NCBI GenBank assembly: GCA_034003625.1
Contig: JAVEYG010000011.1
Span: 52,172-116,171 of the forward strand
Length of the DNA: 64,000 bases
Direction of reading: 5' to 3'
Origin: GWE2-42-39 sp034003625
GTDB taxonomy: Bacteria > Bacteroidota > Bacteroidia > Bacteroidales > Prolixibacteraceae
Below the pieces are notes generated by a model. The model searched no databases, was not told the origin of the DNA, and worked only from the letters and a program-made list of their open reading frames with translations. The translations under genes and the position numbers were made by a program. Numbering within the stretch: position 1 is the first letter of the stretch; the number at the start of each line of letters is the position of its first letter. Of the stretch, positions 1 through 9,676 are shown one piece after another.

Positions 1-2562
1 TTCAAAAAGAGTAATTGTCTCACTGAAGTACGAGCGGTTGGCAACACCTGGGCTCTGTTGTTTCCGGTAAGTACCCGACATCTCGCGCGGAAAAACGCCC
101 TTTTTGTAGTTTTCGGCAGCCTGATTAAACCAGAACAATTCCCGCTTGTTTTCGTCATCAATTTTCATCATAATCATCCGGGCCTGTGGATCATTAACGG
201 CTCCGGTTTTTTGAACAAACTGGACTTTTAACTGACCGAGGCAACTGTTTAAACTGCCGCCACCCGCAGAAGATTGCTGTTGTTTGTTCCTGAGATTGGC
301 CAGGGTGCCCCCGATTGTAACGTGGGCAAAGAGCGGATTACCCGGTTTTATTTCGGCCCCGCCTTTAACCGGCCCCCCGGTATCGAGCTGATTCAATTCG
401 TTGTCAACCTGTAAAGGTTGTGTGTGCATTTGTCCGTTTTCAGAAACGGCAATCGTCTGCGGCGTTGAGATATTATTATATTCGTTTGCTTCATTATCGT
501 CCAACCGAAGTTGCCCTTCTATCAGGTTAATTTTGGCAATACCATTCTCATAAATAACCTCAAATGTGGTTCCGATCGAATTGATATCAACCTTGGGACT
601 AAACGTGTACCACTCCAGTTTGCTGTAATTATCGGGTACAATTTCAACCTGGAAATGGCTGCCATCCTTTGCCGTTCCGTTACTTCTAAAGCGGGCTTTG
701 CCTTTCACGACCCTGACAGTGAACATTTGCGGCGAATAATTTTTCAATTGCAGAGAGGTATTCTGCCCGGTGATCAGACGTCCCCATTCCTGCCCATCCA
801 TGGTAAAAGAAATCGTTGTTGATGAATTTTCACGCGTGTAAATTTTATCATAGGGCCTGACCTCAGATGGAGTTACCAGAACCATCCTCCTGTTACCGGC
901 CCCTTCATCCACCAATACCTCGCCCCGTTGCTGGACAATTTCTGCCTTTACATTTTTTAACTGGATGCGCATAATTTCCTTTTGCAAATATTCGGTTACT
1001 CTTGTAAATACCTCGGGGTGCACCGTAAGCGGAGCGCCAAGTGCAGATAAGAAACCGGGAGAAGGCGAATGGCAACACTTCCTGATTTGCGTAAACAATA
1101 CCCCGGGCATATATGCTGAAGATGCATTGGTAACGCCATCATCAAAAGTCCCGAAAATATTATAATATTCTACATGGGGGTTTAAATGGCCTCCTGTTCT
1201 TTCATCCTTATTCAGGTTCATCATAAATGCGCTTTCTTCGTGAACATCGGCCAACATCCCGAAATGGCTCCACGATGTAACAGCGCCGATAGCGCCCAAG
1301 AGTTGTTTTTTGTCGCCAATCCCGTGATTGGGCGTGCCCACCATAAACAATTTGCGTACATCGTTCCGGTAATCGTTGTATCCGTGTGCGTAGTAACGGG
1401 CTATCAAACCACCCATACTGTGCGAGACCACGTCCACTTTCAGCATTTTCACGCCGGATGCGGCATATTCGCCCTTTGCCAGATCGATGGTTTCCGACAA
1501 CTTCCGGGATTGCGCGAAAACATTCTGCCTCTTTAAAAGCCCCCAGTCATCGTTCAAAGCATAATAATTCTCTGCTTTACAATCAAACTTCTGGTCTGTC
1601 AGATGTTTTGACAAACTGGCCCATGTTGAAGCGTCGCCGGTAAAACCATGCACTAAAAAAACCACCGGGCGCAAAACATTAATTTTAATTATCTGATTTT
1701 GAATATTTCCACTTGCATCCTTGTATGTAAAATGTATCGGTGCATTTATACACCAAACTTGTCTTTCCTTAATTCCGGTTTGACTGGTTAACAGGTCGGG
1801 AGCAAGGTATTTGGGAGGATGAAAAAAAACCGTTGCAGAACCACCTGACAATGAAATATACTGATCGATTTTTGGTTCGTTAATAGCCTGAAGCCCTCCT
1901 TTGTATTTTAAGAAACCCATCCCGTAAGGAATTTCAAATTTCACCCTGTCACCTGATATGCCGCTTAGATTGATGCGGATACTGGATGTTCCATCAGCCG
2001 TAACCCCGGTATAGGGTACACCAGTAGTGTTATTCGTTTCAACATTAACAAAAGTTTGATTTGTTGTGTTTGATACCGGTGGAGGTGTTTCCGTTTGTTT
2101 TGAATTTCCAACAACAAAACTAACTGTGGCAACATTACTATCAATAGCAATAAACTTATTCGAACTTGTACTGGTATAGCCTTCAAATTTTACACTTAAT
2201 GTATGTTGCCCATCGCTAAGTTTCGAGATCAGCGTATTGGTTGATAAGTCTTTCGGCATTTCTTCCATGCCGGTTCGTAAGTTTAATACGCCATTCGATT
2301 CGAGCCGAAGTGCACCTCCGTTAAACCCTCCCTGATAGGATGATATTATCGCATTTCCATCAACGGCCAGCCTGGGTGTAACTTTATCAATGTACCCTTC
2401 TGTTTGTTTGTAAGTAAAGGTGATCCTTGCATCGATATTTCCATCCTCTTTAACTGAATGCTCAATTTTCAGATTAGTAATCTGAAATTTATTTTGAGCT
2501 CCTGCAAACAGTCCGGCAAAAATGAACAGTATCAGAGCGATTATATATTTTTTATTTTCCAT
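1..2562 (-). CDS. Secreted alpha/beta hydrolase (lipase-like) with FecR-like segment, 3' end cut by window edge
   Basis: The frame is open from the ATG at 2562 to base 1 (854 codons, no stop), so the gene is partial at its 3' end. I see a signal peptide ending near residue 23 (FAGLFAGAQ). A beta-rich N-terminal region runs to about residue 290. An alpha/beta-hydrolase core follows, with the oxyanion-type HGF near residue 305 and the nucleophile motif S-H-S-M-G-G with Ser near 382. This is typical of triacylglycerol lipases and PGAP1-like esterases. Around residues 650-710 there is a FecR-like stretch (IGTTFEVIYENG, then a Q/V-rich strand) of the kind that binds or shields cell-surface partners. 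The gene is the last visible member of the minus-strand group that starts at 6711, 16 bp after the preceding gene. The substrate is unknown. The combination of hydrolase and FecR-like segment is unusual. Confidence 0.8.
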   Translation of the reverse strand, partial: MENKKYIIALILFIFAGLFAGAQNKFQITNLKIEHSVKEDGNIDARITFTYKQTEGYIDKVTPRLAVDGNAIISSYQGGFNGGALRLESNGVLNLRTGMEEMPKDLSTNTLISKLSDGQHTLSVKFEGYTSTSSNKFIAIDSNVATVSFVVGNSKQTETPPPVSNTTNQTFVNVETNNTTGVPYTGVTADGTSSIRINLSGISGDRVKFEIPYGMGFLKYKGGLQAINEPKIDQYISLSGGSATVFFHPPKYLAPDLLTSQTGIKERQVWCINAPIHFTYKDASGNIQNQIIKINVLRPVVFLVHGFTGDASTWASLSKHLTDQKFDCKAENYYALNDDWGLLKRQNVFAQSRKLSETIDLAKGEYAASGVKMLKVDVVSHSMGGLIARYYAHGYNDYRNDVRKLFMVGTPNHGIGDKKQLLGAIGAVTSWSHFGMLADVHEESAFMMNLNKDERTGGHLNPHVEYYNIFGTFDDGVTNASSAYMPGVLFTQIRKCCHSPSPGFLSALGAPLTVHPEVFTRVTEYLQKEIMRIQLKNVKAEIVQQRGEVLVDEGAGNRRMVLVTPSEVRPYDKIYTRENSSTTISFTMDGQEWGRLITGQNTSLQLKNYSPQMFTVRVVKGKARFRSNGTAKDGSHFQVEIVPDNYSKLEWYTFSPKVDINSIGTTFEVIYENGIAKINLIEGQLRLDDNEANEYNNISTPQTIAVSENGQMHTQPLQVDNELNQLDTGGPVKGGAEIKPGNPLFAHVTIGGTLANLRNKQQQSSAGGGSLNSCLGQLKVQFVQKTGAVNDPQARMIMMKIDDENKRELFWFNQAAENYKKGVFPREMSGTYRKQQSPGVANRSYFSETITLFE

Positions 2563-2578
2563 TCTTTTCATTTTTAAA

Positions 2579-4462
2579 TTATTTAAATGCCGGATATTCT
2601 ACCAAACAGGTAATCCGGTGCTGGCACCCGTTGTTGGTTTGTGTTTTCTCGTCTTTGGTAATCATCAGTTTTCCGTAGCTGCCGTCTTTCAGTTTGAAAG
2701 CCAGCACTTCGTTCACCGGGCATTCCTGGCAATCGATAAATGATTTTCCATCACTTATGTATCCTGACACGGGAGCTGACTTCACATCTTCCATTCGCGA
2801 TTTACCGGTTTTTGCCCAGTTGCCGCAAAGGGCCGGATTGGTCGTGCACCAGGGTTCGTTCAGCACATCGGGGTCGGGCGACTGGTGTCCATCCCGAACT
2901 TTGCCTGTTTTAAAATCGTAGCCATTGTTTTGGTTGTCAAGCACAATCTGTTTAACGCCGCCACTTTGCGATGTGCCGCCCGAGGTACTTGCCGTTGTTT
3001 TCTGTTGCGGGGGCGCTGCCACCGATGCTTTTCCGGGCGGGAGCAGCCACACATCGGCATAACATTGAATAGAAAGGTATTTCTCGTGCTGTGCGTTGAC
3101 ATTAAAAACCAGATGAGTGTAAGAACCTCGTTTACCGGCCAACAAATCCTTCACTATAAAACGGGTGTTCATACCGTGATACGCATCGTGCCAAACGCCC
3201 GACGTAGTGCGATAATGAACATGCACAAAATCGAGAATGCCCGATTTAATGCGGACTTCAATCACATCGTCATCTTTCAGTTGGTTCAGGTCAACGGTCA
3301 AATAGCGGCCCCCGAGGCTTTTCGTGTAATTGTCGCCTTTGCCGTCGGCATAACACTCGCCCAGCAATTTTTCTCCGGCTGGCAGCGCTGCTTTTTGCTG
3401 CCCACCTACCGAAAATTCTTTTTCAGCTAATTTTTGCCCCGAACACCATACTTCTGCACGGTAATCGCCCAACGGCCAGGCATTACCGGCATTGTCGATA
3501 AACGAATGCACGCGGTTCCGTCCGTTGGCTGTCGGCAAATAATCATCCTCAACCACTAAGCAATTGTGGGTTTTACTGAACCATTTCACCTGAAAATTCT
3601 GCCCGTTCGTATTTCCCTGGTAATCAAAAACCAAATGGATTTGTTTTTCCGAAACCGGAAAATTTGTCCCGCCGTCAATTATATCAAGGCTGTTATTCAC
3701 TCCGCCCCCCATTTGTAACGAAGCAACTTTCACTCCTCCCCCGCCTGTTGATGAAGCCGGGCGATTTGTAGAAATCGATGTTTGGTTGGACCAACCGGGT
3801 TGGTTCCCGGTACTTGAATTTCCCCCTGCTGACGGGTTAGTTGCCGGCTGGTTGCTGCCTGAAGATGAATAACCGGAAGCGCCTGTCCCGGAAGAAGCCG
3901 GAGCAGAAACAAGCGGGTAATTATTTTGCCGGGGATGACCGTTAATCAGCGTGAACGATCCCAGGATATTCGACATTTCAACGGTTTTCTGATCGACCTG
4001 GTTTTCAGCAACAATGGCCCAAACCACGTAAGCCATGCCCTGTCGTACAATATAATAATTGGCCAACACGGTACGTACATTGTTGTACACCCACGAATAT
4101 CCGGACCACCGGGCAGGAAGGCCATTTAAATCCGTCAATTCATCATTGATCCGGACAGCCCCCTGAATGATATTTTGTTCGAAGATGGACTGAAGTTGTG
4201 TGTCGGAAATCTGCTGGCTTAAAGGAATTGCCCGTACCCGCACCACTAAGTTTTCATCGGGGCTGACGAAAACATGGATTTTGTCAGAACCGTCCACCAA
4301 TTGATTGGTCTTGTAATGAACAGGAATATTTATTTTGAAATTCATCTGCCGGTCTTCTACCCAGCGCGTTTGTGCCTGTATGGTTTGAATACCAAAAGCG
4401 GCCAACAAAATGAAAATCAAAAAGAATGAATTGCCCGCTATTGCTTTTCTGTCTGCTTCCAT
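2579..4462 (-). CDS. Secreted PsbP-like protein with W-P-x-G-x-Y domain and Cys-rich tail
   Basis: 627 aa with a signal peptide (cut after IQAQ, about residue 31). Residues 31-170 resemble the PsbP-like N-terminal domain of the neighbouring 464-aa protein (RWVEDRQMNFKI, DGSDKIHVFVSP, YNNVRTV, MAYVVWA). A Ser/Gly/Asn-rich linker follows (about 175-250). Next is a beta domain (about 262-352) ending in AWPLGDYRAEVW, shared with three other proteins of this locus. A further beta domain (about 365-480) leads to a C-terminal part with six cysteines that probably form disulfides outside the cytoplasm. The start codon lies 1 bp beyond the stop of the preceding gene, so the two are probably translationally coupled. 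No enzymatic motif is recognised. A role as a secreted or surface structural or binding protein is inference. Confidence 0.7.
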   Translation of the reverse strand: MEADRKAIAGNSFFLIFILLAAFGIQTIQAQTRWVEDRQMNFKINIPVHYKTNQLVDGSDKIHVFVSPDENLVVRVRAIPLSQQISDTQLQSIFEQNIIQGAVRINDELTDLNGLPARWSGYSWVYNNVRTVLANYYIVRQGMAYVVWAIVAENQVDQKTVEMSNILGSFTLINGHPRQNNYPLVSAPASSGTGASGYSSSGSNQPATNPSAGGNSSTGNQPGWSNQTSISTNRPASSTGGGGVKVASLQMGGGVNNSLDIIDGGTNFPVSEKQIHLVFDYQGNTNGQNFQVKWFSKTHNCLVVEDDYLPTANGRNRVHSFIDNAGNAWPLGDYRAEVWCSGQKLAEKEFSVGGQQKAALPAGEKLLGECYADGKGDNYTKSLGGRYLTVDLNQLKDDDVIEVRIKSGILDFVHVHYRTTSGVWHDAYHGMNTRFIVKDLLAGKRGSYTHLVFNVNAQHEKYLSIQCYADVWLLPPGKASVAAPPQQKTTASTSGGTSQSGGVKQIVLDNQNNGYDFKTGKVRDGHQSPDPDVLNEPWCTTNPALCGNWAKTGKSRMEDVKSAPVSGYISDGKSFIDCQECPVNEVLAFKLKDGSYGKLMITKDEKTQTNNGCQHRITCLVEYPAFK

Positions 4463-4463
4463 G

Positions 4464-4910
4464 TTATTCGATTGAAAATTGTTTTACTACAGGTGTTGCA
4501 TTGTCTGTCTGCACCTGGATAACCACTTCGTAAACCCCTTTCGGCCACCCCTTGTTGGGGCGCGAAAGACTGGAGTGTAACTCAAGGTTCCCCATTTTGT
4601 CGCCCGTATCCAGGACTACATTATCAATCTCGATTTTGGTATCGCCGTAATACATCCAGCTGAATTTCACCTTGGTTTCGGCAACAGAATATTTCAGTAG
4701 GCAACTGGCAAAAATCTCAGTTGCCGATGCCGGAACAACAGGAAAGTCCTGATCACATAAATTTCCATTCAGCGAAGCACAAACTTTTACGTCGCTGATT
4801 TTTGCAGTAGAAACATTGCACTGGCAACCACCGTCGCCCATACTGCCCCCTAAAATGAAGAAGATGGCAATGATCAGGATGACTGAAATGATAATTGGTT
4901 TTTTCATCAT
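4464..4910 (-). CDS. Small membrane-anchored Cys-rich protein, paralogue of the gene at 9677
   Basis: 148 aa. One N-terminal hydrophobic segment (residues 5-22) is followed by G-D-G-G-C-Q-C-N. Cys29 could be lipidated, but the residues before it are a poor lipobox, so an uncleaved anchor is equally possible. The rest is a compact beta-rich domain with paired cysteines, containing KFSWMYYGD and GWPKGVYEVVIQVQ. The latter is the same W-P-x-G-x-Y signature found in both PsbP-like neighbours. A second copy, more than half identical by eye, lies at 9677-10120. The gene sits between the two PsbP-like genes and looks co-transcribed with them. The function is not known. The cysteines just outside the membrane suggest an extracytoplasmic binding or assembly role (inference). 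Confidence 0.75.
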   Translation of the reverse strand: MMKKPIIISVILIIAIFFILGGSMGDGGCQCNVSTAKISDVKVCASLNGNLCDQDFPVVPASATEIFASCLLKYSVAETKVKFSWMYYGDTKIEIDNVVLDTGDKMGNLELHSSLSRPNKGWPKGVYEVVIQVQTDNATPVVKQFSIE

Positions 4911-4933
4911 ATTGATTTTAAAGTTGATTCAGC

Positions 4934-6328
4934 TTAAAACGGGCAATCCGCTTTTTTGAAACTGTTTATTATTGTATTTGAAAACACGATCGCCCTTTCT
5001 TCGTTTGAAACATTACCGGCAAATCCCAGAAGATAAAATACGTTATTGTTCTCAGTAGAAAGATAAACAAAAATGGAATTGCCGTATTTATACAGGTACT
5101 GATAAACCGGGAGCCCGTTCACGTCCATCGAACTACTTCCGATAATTTCTGCACCTTTGTTTTTTATCTCATCCAGATGTTCACTCATGAAAGTATCGAA
5201 ACCGGTTTGTTTAATGATTACCTGCTGTACCATGTTCAGGCCGCTGCCGTCGCCCCATATCGACTGCCCGGGTTTTGAACCGGTAACCTGGTAGCCGGAG
5301 GGCGCGAGATGCTCAATACAGGCATCATCGGAGACCAGTTCAAAATAACCGTCCGGAACAGAAGAAACAATGTCCGATGTATTCGAGAAATCTGAATATC
5401 CTGTACTGGCAACATCGAACCATGCCTGATCCTGCATTTGATCGTTAAGCCAAACTTCAGCCCGGTACCGGCCTTCGGGCCATAAATTCCCCGGGTTGTT
5501 GAGGGAAGCATAGCCACGGCCCGATGGCGCATCAGCCGGGAAATAGGGAGAATCTCCAAGCGAAGCGTTCGTGGTTTCATTGAACCATTTCACGATAAAT
5601 GTTTTCCCTTTGGCATTGCCTGAATAACCAAAAACAAGATGCACCTTTTCGGTCAAGGGGTCAATCGTACTTTGCGGATTTGGAATTTGGGCATCGGCAG
5701 TAGCTTCCGTGCCAATCGACAGATCGGTAATCCGGATATTTACAGGAATATCTGCTGTTGTCTGTGAATTGCTGATTTCGCCTAAACTGCCCAGCCCCCC
5801 GGTCTGAGTTGAAGTGGATGTTTGTGCATTGTCGGCAAGTACGGTAAACGAATTGGTAATGGCATCCGACTCGGCGCTCCGTTTGCCCAGGAGATTTTCA
5901 GGAACCATCGTCCACACAACATACGCGATCCCGTTTTCGATCGTATAAAATGCACCGATCACCACATTGATGTTATTGTATTTCCATTTATAAGCAGCCA
6001 GTTTGCCGCTCAACCCGTTTAGCGTGTGGGCCTGGTTCACCAACTGTTGTGCGCCTTTAATAATATTCTGGGAAAACGCCTGTACAATCAGATCGACCGT
6101 TGCATTGGCCGGGACGGGGATCGACCGTACGCGCACAGCCACATTCTGGTCGGGACTGACAAAAGCGTGAATTTTATCGCTTCCGTCCCAAAACTGGTTC
6201 GTTTGGTAGTTAGCCGGAATGGAAATTTTAAATTTCATTTGGGAATCTTCAACCCACCGGCTCTGTGCTTTTGCTGAAAAAACCGTGAACAGGATCACAA
6301 ACAGCAACAATGCAGAATATTTCTTCAT
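4934..6328 (-). CDS. Secreted protein with two PsbP-like domains flanking a W-P-x-G-x-Y domain
   Basis: 464 aa. The signal peptide is clear (MKKYSALLLF to SAKAQ). Residues 24-165 form a PsbP-like domain homologous to that of the 627-aa protein downstream. Residues about 225-305 carry the shared beta domain (HLVFGYSGN, VKWFNE, LWPEGRYRAEVW). The last about 140 residues look like a second PsbP-like domain (VPDGYFELVSDDACIEHLAP, QQVIIKQTG, NNVFYLLGFAGN, NTIINSFK). Proteins of this kind in Bacteroidota are mostly uncharacterised. It begins 23 bp after the LytTR gene, which suggests one operon with a dedicated transcription factor. No catalytic residues can be assigned. Confidence 0.75.
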   Translation of the reverse strand: MKKYSALLLFVILFTVFSAKAQSRWVEDSQMKFKISIPANYQTNQFWDGSDKIHAFVSPDQNVAVRVRSIPVPANATVDLIVQAFSQNIIKGAQQLVNQAHTLNGLSGKLAAYKWKYNNINVVIGAFYTIENGIAYVVWTMVPENLLGKRSAESDAITNSFTVLADNAQTSTSTQTGGLGSLGEISNSQTTADIPVNIRITDLSIGTEATADAQIPNPQSTIDPLTEKVHLVFGYSGNAKGKTFIVKWFNETTNASLGDSPYFPADAPSGRGYASLNNPGNLWPEGRYRAEVWLNDQMQDQAWFDVASTGYSDFSNTSDIVSSVPDGYFELVSDDACIEHLAPSGYQVTGSKPGQSIWGDGSGLNMVQQVIIKQTGFDTFMSEHLDEIKNKGAEIIGSSSMDVNGLPVYQYLYKYGNSIFVYLSTENNNVFYLLGFAGNVSNEERAIVFSNTIINSFKKADCPF

Positions 6329-6351
6329 GATTTTTGGTTTTGTTTTTCAAG

Positions 6352-6711
6352 TTAAGAATTTTCCATCTTTTTAAACCCTTCAAAGATCATTTTCTTAAAA
6401 GTGCCAGTTACAGGAACCCTGTGCCCCCCCGCCATTTCAATATAGCCGGAAGCCGGATCGGGGATGTGTTCCAGGTATTTCAGGTTGATGACAAACGCCT
6501 TGCCTATTCGGACAAAAGAGCTGTTTTCGAGCAATTCAGAAAGCTCATGAATACCGAAATGAACGGTAAGAGAGGAGTTGTCGGCCATACAAAAAACCAG
6601 CTCTTCCCCGCGTTGTTCGCAAAAGATTATTTGCCCTGAATCGATAAAATTAATGGACGGGCCCGAGTCAATAATCAGTTTTCCTTTTTCAGCAATAAAT
6701 TTTGAAACCAT
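6352..6711 (-). CDS. Stand-alone LytTR-domain DNA-binding protein
   Basis: 119 aa, essentially one LytTR domain with no receiver. The hallmarks are ILFCEQRGEEL-like strands at the start, FVRIGKAFVINLKYLEHI in the middle (compare FFRVHQSHLINVNYI in the full response regulator at 6829) and the terminal VPVTGTFKKMIFEGF. LytTR domains bind direct repeats in the major groove. Without a receiver, activity must be set by expression level, by partners or by an unknown signal. Its position at the head of the run of exported-protein genes makes it the likely local regulator (inference). The 117-bp gap before it (6712-6828) is probably its promoter region. Confidence 0.85.
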   Translation of the reverse strand: MVSKFIAEKGKLIIDSGPSINFIDSGQIIFCEQRGEELVFCMADNSSLTVHFGIHELSELLENSSFVRIGKAFVINLKYLEHIPDPASGYIEMAGGHRVPVTGTFKKMIFEGFKKMENS

Positions 6712-6828
6712 TTCCTGATTGATTGTATGAACGCAAAATAAAAGTACAATAACTTTTAGTCGCCCCCACAGGGAAAAAACATACGACCGGGAAGAATGAA
6801 CAAACGGGGCAGACGGACAGAAATTCGT

Positions 6829-7578
6829 TTACATTTTTTCAAACAGGTGGAGCAATTCGTCTTTCTTGCGCTTGGCAACCGGGACCTGTGAACCATCGGC
6901 AAGGACCAGGTAGCCGCCATCGGTTTTATCGAAACGGTTGATATAATTTACATTGATAAGATGCGATTGATGTACCCTGAAAAACCCAAATCCACAGAGC
7001 AATGTTTCGTATTCCTTCAGTGTTTTTGAAACCACTAATTTCTTCGCCCCTGCAATATGAAATTCAGTATAATTATGAAACGATTCGCAGCGGATAATAG
7101 TCGATACTTTCACAATATGGATGCTTTCCTGGGTTTTCAGGACAATCTTCTTTTCGTCGGGAGAATTGCTGTTCAGGTTGTCCAGAAAGGCAGCGATCTT
7201 TTTCGCAAGATTTTTATTGGCAATGCTCTCGCGGGCCTTCTCAATGGTTTCAACCAATTCGTCGATATTGAACGGCTTCAGGATGTAATCGAGGGCGCTG
7301 CATTTGAACGCCTTTACGGCATACTCATCGTAAGCGGTAACAAATATCACCGAAAAATCGACTTTGCTGAAAGCTTTCAACACATCGAACCCGTTGCCAT
7401 CCGGAAGGTTGATGTCGAGCAGCGCCAAGTCTGGTTTCAATTCTTTTATTTTTGAAACTGCACCGGCCACATCGCCGGCCTGACCAACAATTTCCAGATC
7501 GGGACAAAACGATTGCAGGATATTTACCAGCATCGCCCGGACATGTTCTTCGTCGTCAACAATCAGTACTTTCAGCAT
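6829..7578 (-). CDS. LytTR-family response regulator
   Basis: 249 aa from the chosen start at MLKVLIVDDEE. An upstream in-frame ATG at 7635 would add 19 residues that do not belong to the receiver fold, so the shorter start is preferred. Receiver domain at residues 1-120, with acidic pocket D8-D9, phospho-acceptor D55 in LLDINLPDG, the T in VTAYDEY and the K in LKPF. A LytTR DNA-binding domain (about 145-245) follows, with CESFHNYTEFH and FFRVHQSHLINVNYI. It pairs with the histidine kinase encoded immediately upstream (7668-9581), an arrangement typical of LytS/LytR-type systems in Bacteroidota. Likely targets include the nearby exported-protein genes, but no site was confirmed. Confidence 0.93.
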   Translation of the reverse strand: MLKVLIVDDEEHVRAMLVNILQSFCPDLEIVGQAGDVAGAVSKIKELKPDLALLDINLPDGNGFDVLKAFSKVDFSVIFVTAYDEYAVKAFKCSALDYILKPFNIDELVETIEKARESIANKNLAKKIAAFLDNLNSNSPDEKKIVLKTQESIHIVKVSTIIRCESFHNYTEFHIAGAKKLVVSKTLKEYETLLCGFGFFRVHQSHLINVNYINRFDKTDGGYLVLADGSQVPVAKRKKDELLHLFEKM

Positions 7579-7667
7579 CCGTTTATTCAAATTCCAGTTT
7601 TCAAAAACAGTTTTCAGTATTCCGTCGCCGTTCACAGGACAAAACGACCAACCCCAATAGCCAGCTA

Positions 7668-9581
7668 TTAAAACTCTTGTCTCACCGGAATGGAAAACCG
7701 GACAATGGTCCCCCGTCCTGCCCCTGCTTCCGATTTATCAATGATTTCGAAAGATAATTTATTTTTTTGTTTCCGGTTCAACAGCGCCAGACGATCTTTT
7801 GTTATCCCAATCGCCATGGACTTGTGGCTGCCGTTATTCTGGCTTCCATCGCTGTATATGCCCATACCGTTATCTTCAACTTCAAACAAAATAGTTTCTC
7901 CTTTCAACCGGTAATGCACGTCAATTTTCCCTTTTCCTGAAAGATTTTTCAAGCCATGTTCAATGGCATTTTCAATAAATGGCTGCCCCAGCATCGGCGG
8001 GATTAAAGTATTCGCCGGATCAATTTCTTCATCAATCGAAATCGAATATTCAAATTTCCCCGGATAGCGAAGGCTTTGTAATTGAAGGTAAAAATCAAGG
8101 GTTTTCCGTTCCTTTTCAAAGGGGATCAACTCGGTGGCCGAGTTTTCAAGGATTAGGCGCATCAGCGATGCAAACGAAGAAAGATAATTGACCGCATCCT
8201 TTTTCGAGTTGTTGAAGATATAGCTCTGAATAGCTGTTATCGAGTTAAAAATAAAATGCGGGTTCATCTGTAAGCGGAGCAATTTTTGCTCAATCGACAA
8301 GCTCTTCTGTTCCAAAACGGCTTTCCGCCGGATATGGGACAAATGGATGTGAAGCAAAACGGAAACGGCTATCGCCAGAAGAATATAGATTGACACACTT
8401 CGTCTTCTTAGCTTGAGTTGCTGGTTTTCGTTTTTTTGCTGAAGCGTTTTTATTTCGAGCGCCTTTTTTTCTGTTTCGTATTTGGTTTTCAATTCTTCAA
8501 TTTGACGGTGGCTTTCAGCATTGAAAATGGAATCGTTCAGGCTTTTTTCTTTTTCCAGGAACTCGTATGCCCGTTTGTAATCTCCCTGCTTTTTATACGC
8601 CGAAGACAAACCCTCCAGATTTTTCAGCAATATGTTTTTTGCCCCGATAGTTTCCGACAGGCTGGCCGAGCGGCGATAAAAATTGATAGACTGATCGGCC
8701 TGATCCATTTTTTCATACAGTTTTCCGGTGTTATGAAGCGAAAGGGCAAGCCCTTCCCGGTCGCCAATCTGTTCCCTTATTTCAGCGGATTGGCGAAATA
8801 AATCAAGCGCCTTATCATGTTCTCCCCGGTCGGCATAAATAATCGCCATGTTGCTTTGCATTTTGGCAATGCCAATGTTATGACGGATTTGCTTATTCAG
8901 TTCAAGACTTTGTTTGTAGTATTCCAGGGCTTTGTCGTATTCGTTTTGGTTGCTGTAAATAACCCCGATATTCCCAAGCACGGAAGCATATTCCTCGGTA
9001 AGCTTGTTATCCCTGAAATAGGGCATAGCCCTCAAATAATAATGAAGGGCATCGTCGGGTTTGCCCCATTGCCAGTAGAGCGCGCCCAGGTTGTTCAGGG
9101 AATAGCTGATCCCCTTGGGGTCGTTTATTTTTTCGCGGATAGCCAATGCCTGCCGGTACAATTCAGCGCCTGCCTCAAAATCGGAAAGGGCAATTTTCAG
9201 ATAACCAATGTCGCTTAACGCTTCCGCAATTTTCACTGAATCGCCAACCGACCGGTAATACACCAGCCCTTCTTCCATATTTTGGATGGATTCGTTGAAA
9301 TTCCCCAGATACCCGTTGGCATATCCTATATTTTTCAACGCTTTGTATTTTTCCGTTTCATCGTTTTGCTGTTTGGCAAGCAGCCAGGCTTGTTTCCCGG
9401 CTTCGAGCGATTCGCCAGGATCGGTGTACACCACAGCTTCCGACAGTTGATTGAGTACCCTGACTTTTTCGATTCCTGAAACCGATTGGCTAAGCAGGCG
9501 GAGACTGTCAATCTTTTCAGCCCGAACCGGAAAAAGGATCAGAAAAAATAAAAACAAGCATCCCGTTTTTATCTGCATCAT
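7668..9581 (-). CDS. TPR-containing LytS-type sensor histidine kinase
   Basis: 637 aa. The signal peptide or first anchor is at residues 1-21. About six to eight TPR units (about 60-360) form an extracytoplasmic sensor region. A coiled coil (about 365-395) leads to one transmembrane helix (SIYILLAIAVSVLLHIHL). The cytoplasmic kinase belongs to the His_kinase family (PF06580): phospho-accepting His near residue 440 in LQMNPHFIFNSI, N-box PPMLGQPFIENAIEHGLKN and G-box EDNGMGI. It is transcribed together with the LytTR response regulator, 89 bp apart with the preferred start. TPR-sensor kinases are common in Bacteroidota, and their ligands are mostly unknown. Confidence 0.93.
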   Translation of the reverse strand: MMQIKTGCLFLFFLILFPVRAEKIDSLRLLSQSVSGIEKVRVLNQLSEAVVYTDPGESLEAGKQAWLLAKQQNDETEKYKALKNIGYANGYLGNFNESIQNMEEGLVYYRSVGDSVKIAEALSDIGYLKIALSDFEAGAELYRQALAIREKINDPKGISYSLNNLGALYWQWGKPDDALHYYLRAMPYFRDNKLTEEYASVLGNIGVIYSNQNEYDKALEYYKQSLELNKQIRHNIGIAKMQSNMAIIYADRGEHDKALDLFRQSAEIREQIGDREGLALSLHNTGKLYEKMDQADQSINFYRRSASLSETIGAKNILLKNLEGLSSAYKKQGDYKRAYEFLEKEKSLNDSIFNAESHRQIEELKTKYETEKKALEIKTLQQKNENQQLKLRRRSVSIYILLAIAVSVLLHIHLSHIRRKAVLEQKSLSIEQKLLRLQMNPHFIFNSITAIQSYIFNNSKKDAVNYLSSFASLMRLILENSATELIPFEKERKTLDFYLQLQSLRYPGKFEYSISIDEEIDPANTLIPPMLGQPFIENAIEHGLKNLSGKGKIDVHYRLKGETILFEVEDNGMGIYSDGSQNNGSHKSMAIGITKDRLALLNRKQKNKLSFEIIDKSEAGAGRGTIVRFSIPVRQEF

Positions 9582-9676
9582 ATCTGAAAATTTTCAATCA
9601 TGTTTCGAATAATTTCTTCCACGCCTTGATCCTTGTAATTTGACTTTCTTTTTTGATTAACCTTCCTTTATCAAAA

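Noticed and set aside
1..2562. Left region considered as broken gene or intergenic
   Set aside because: Manual translation shows one uninterrupted frame from 2562 to base 1.
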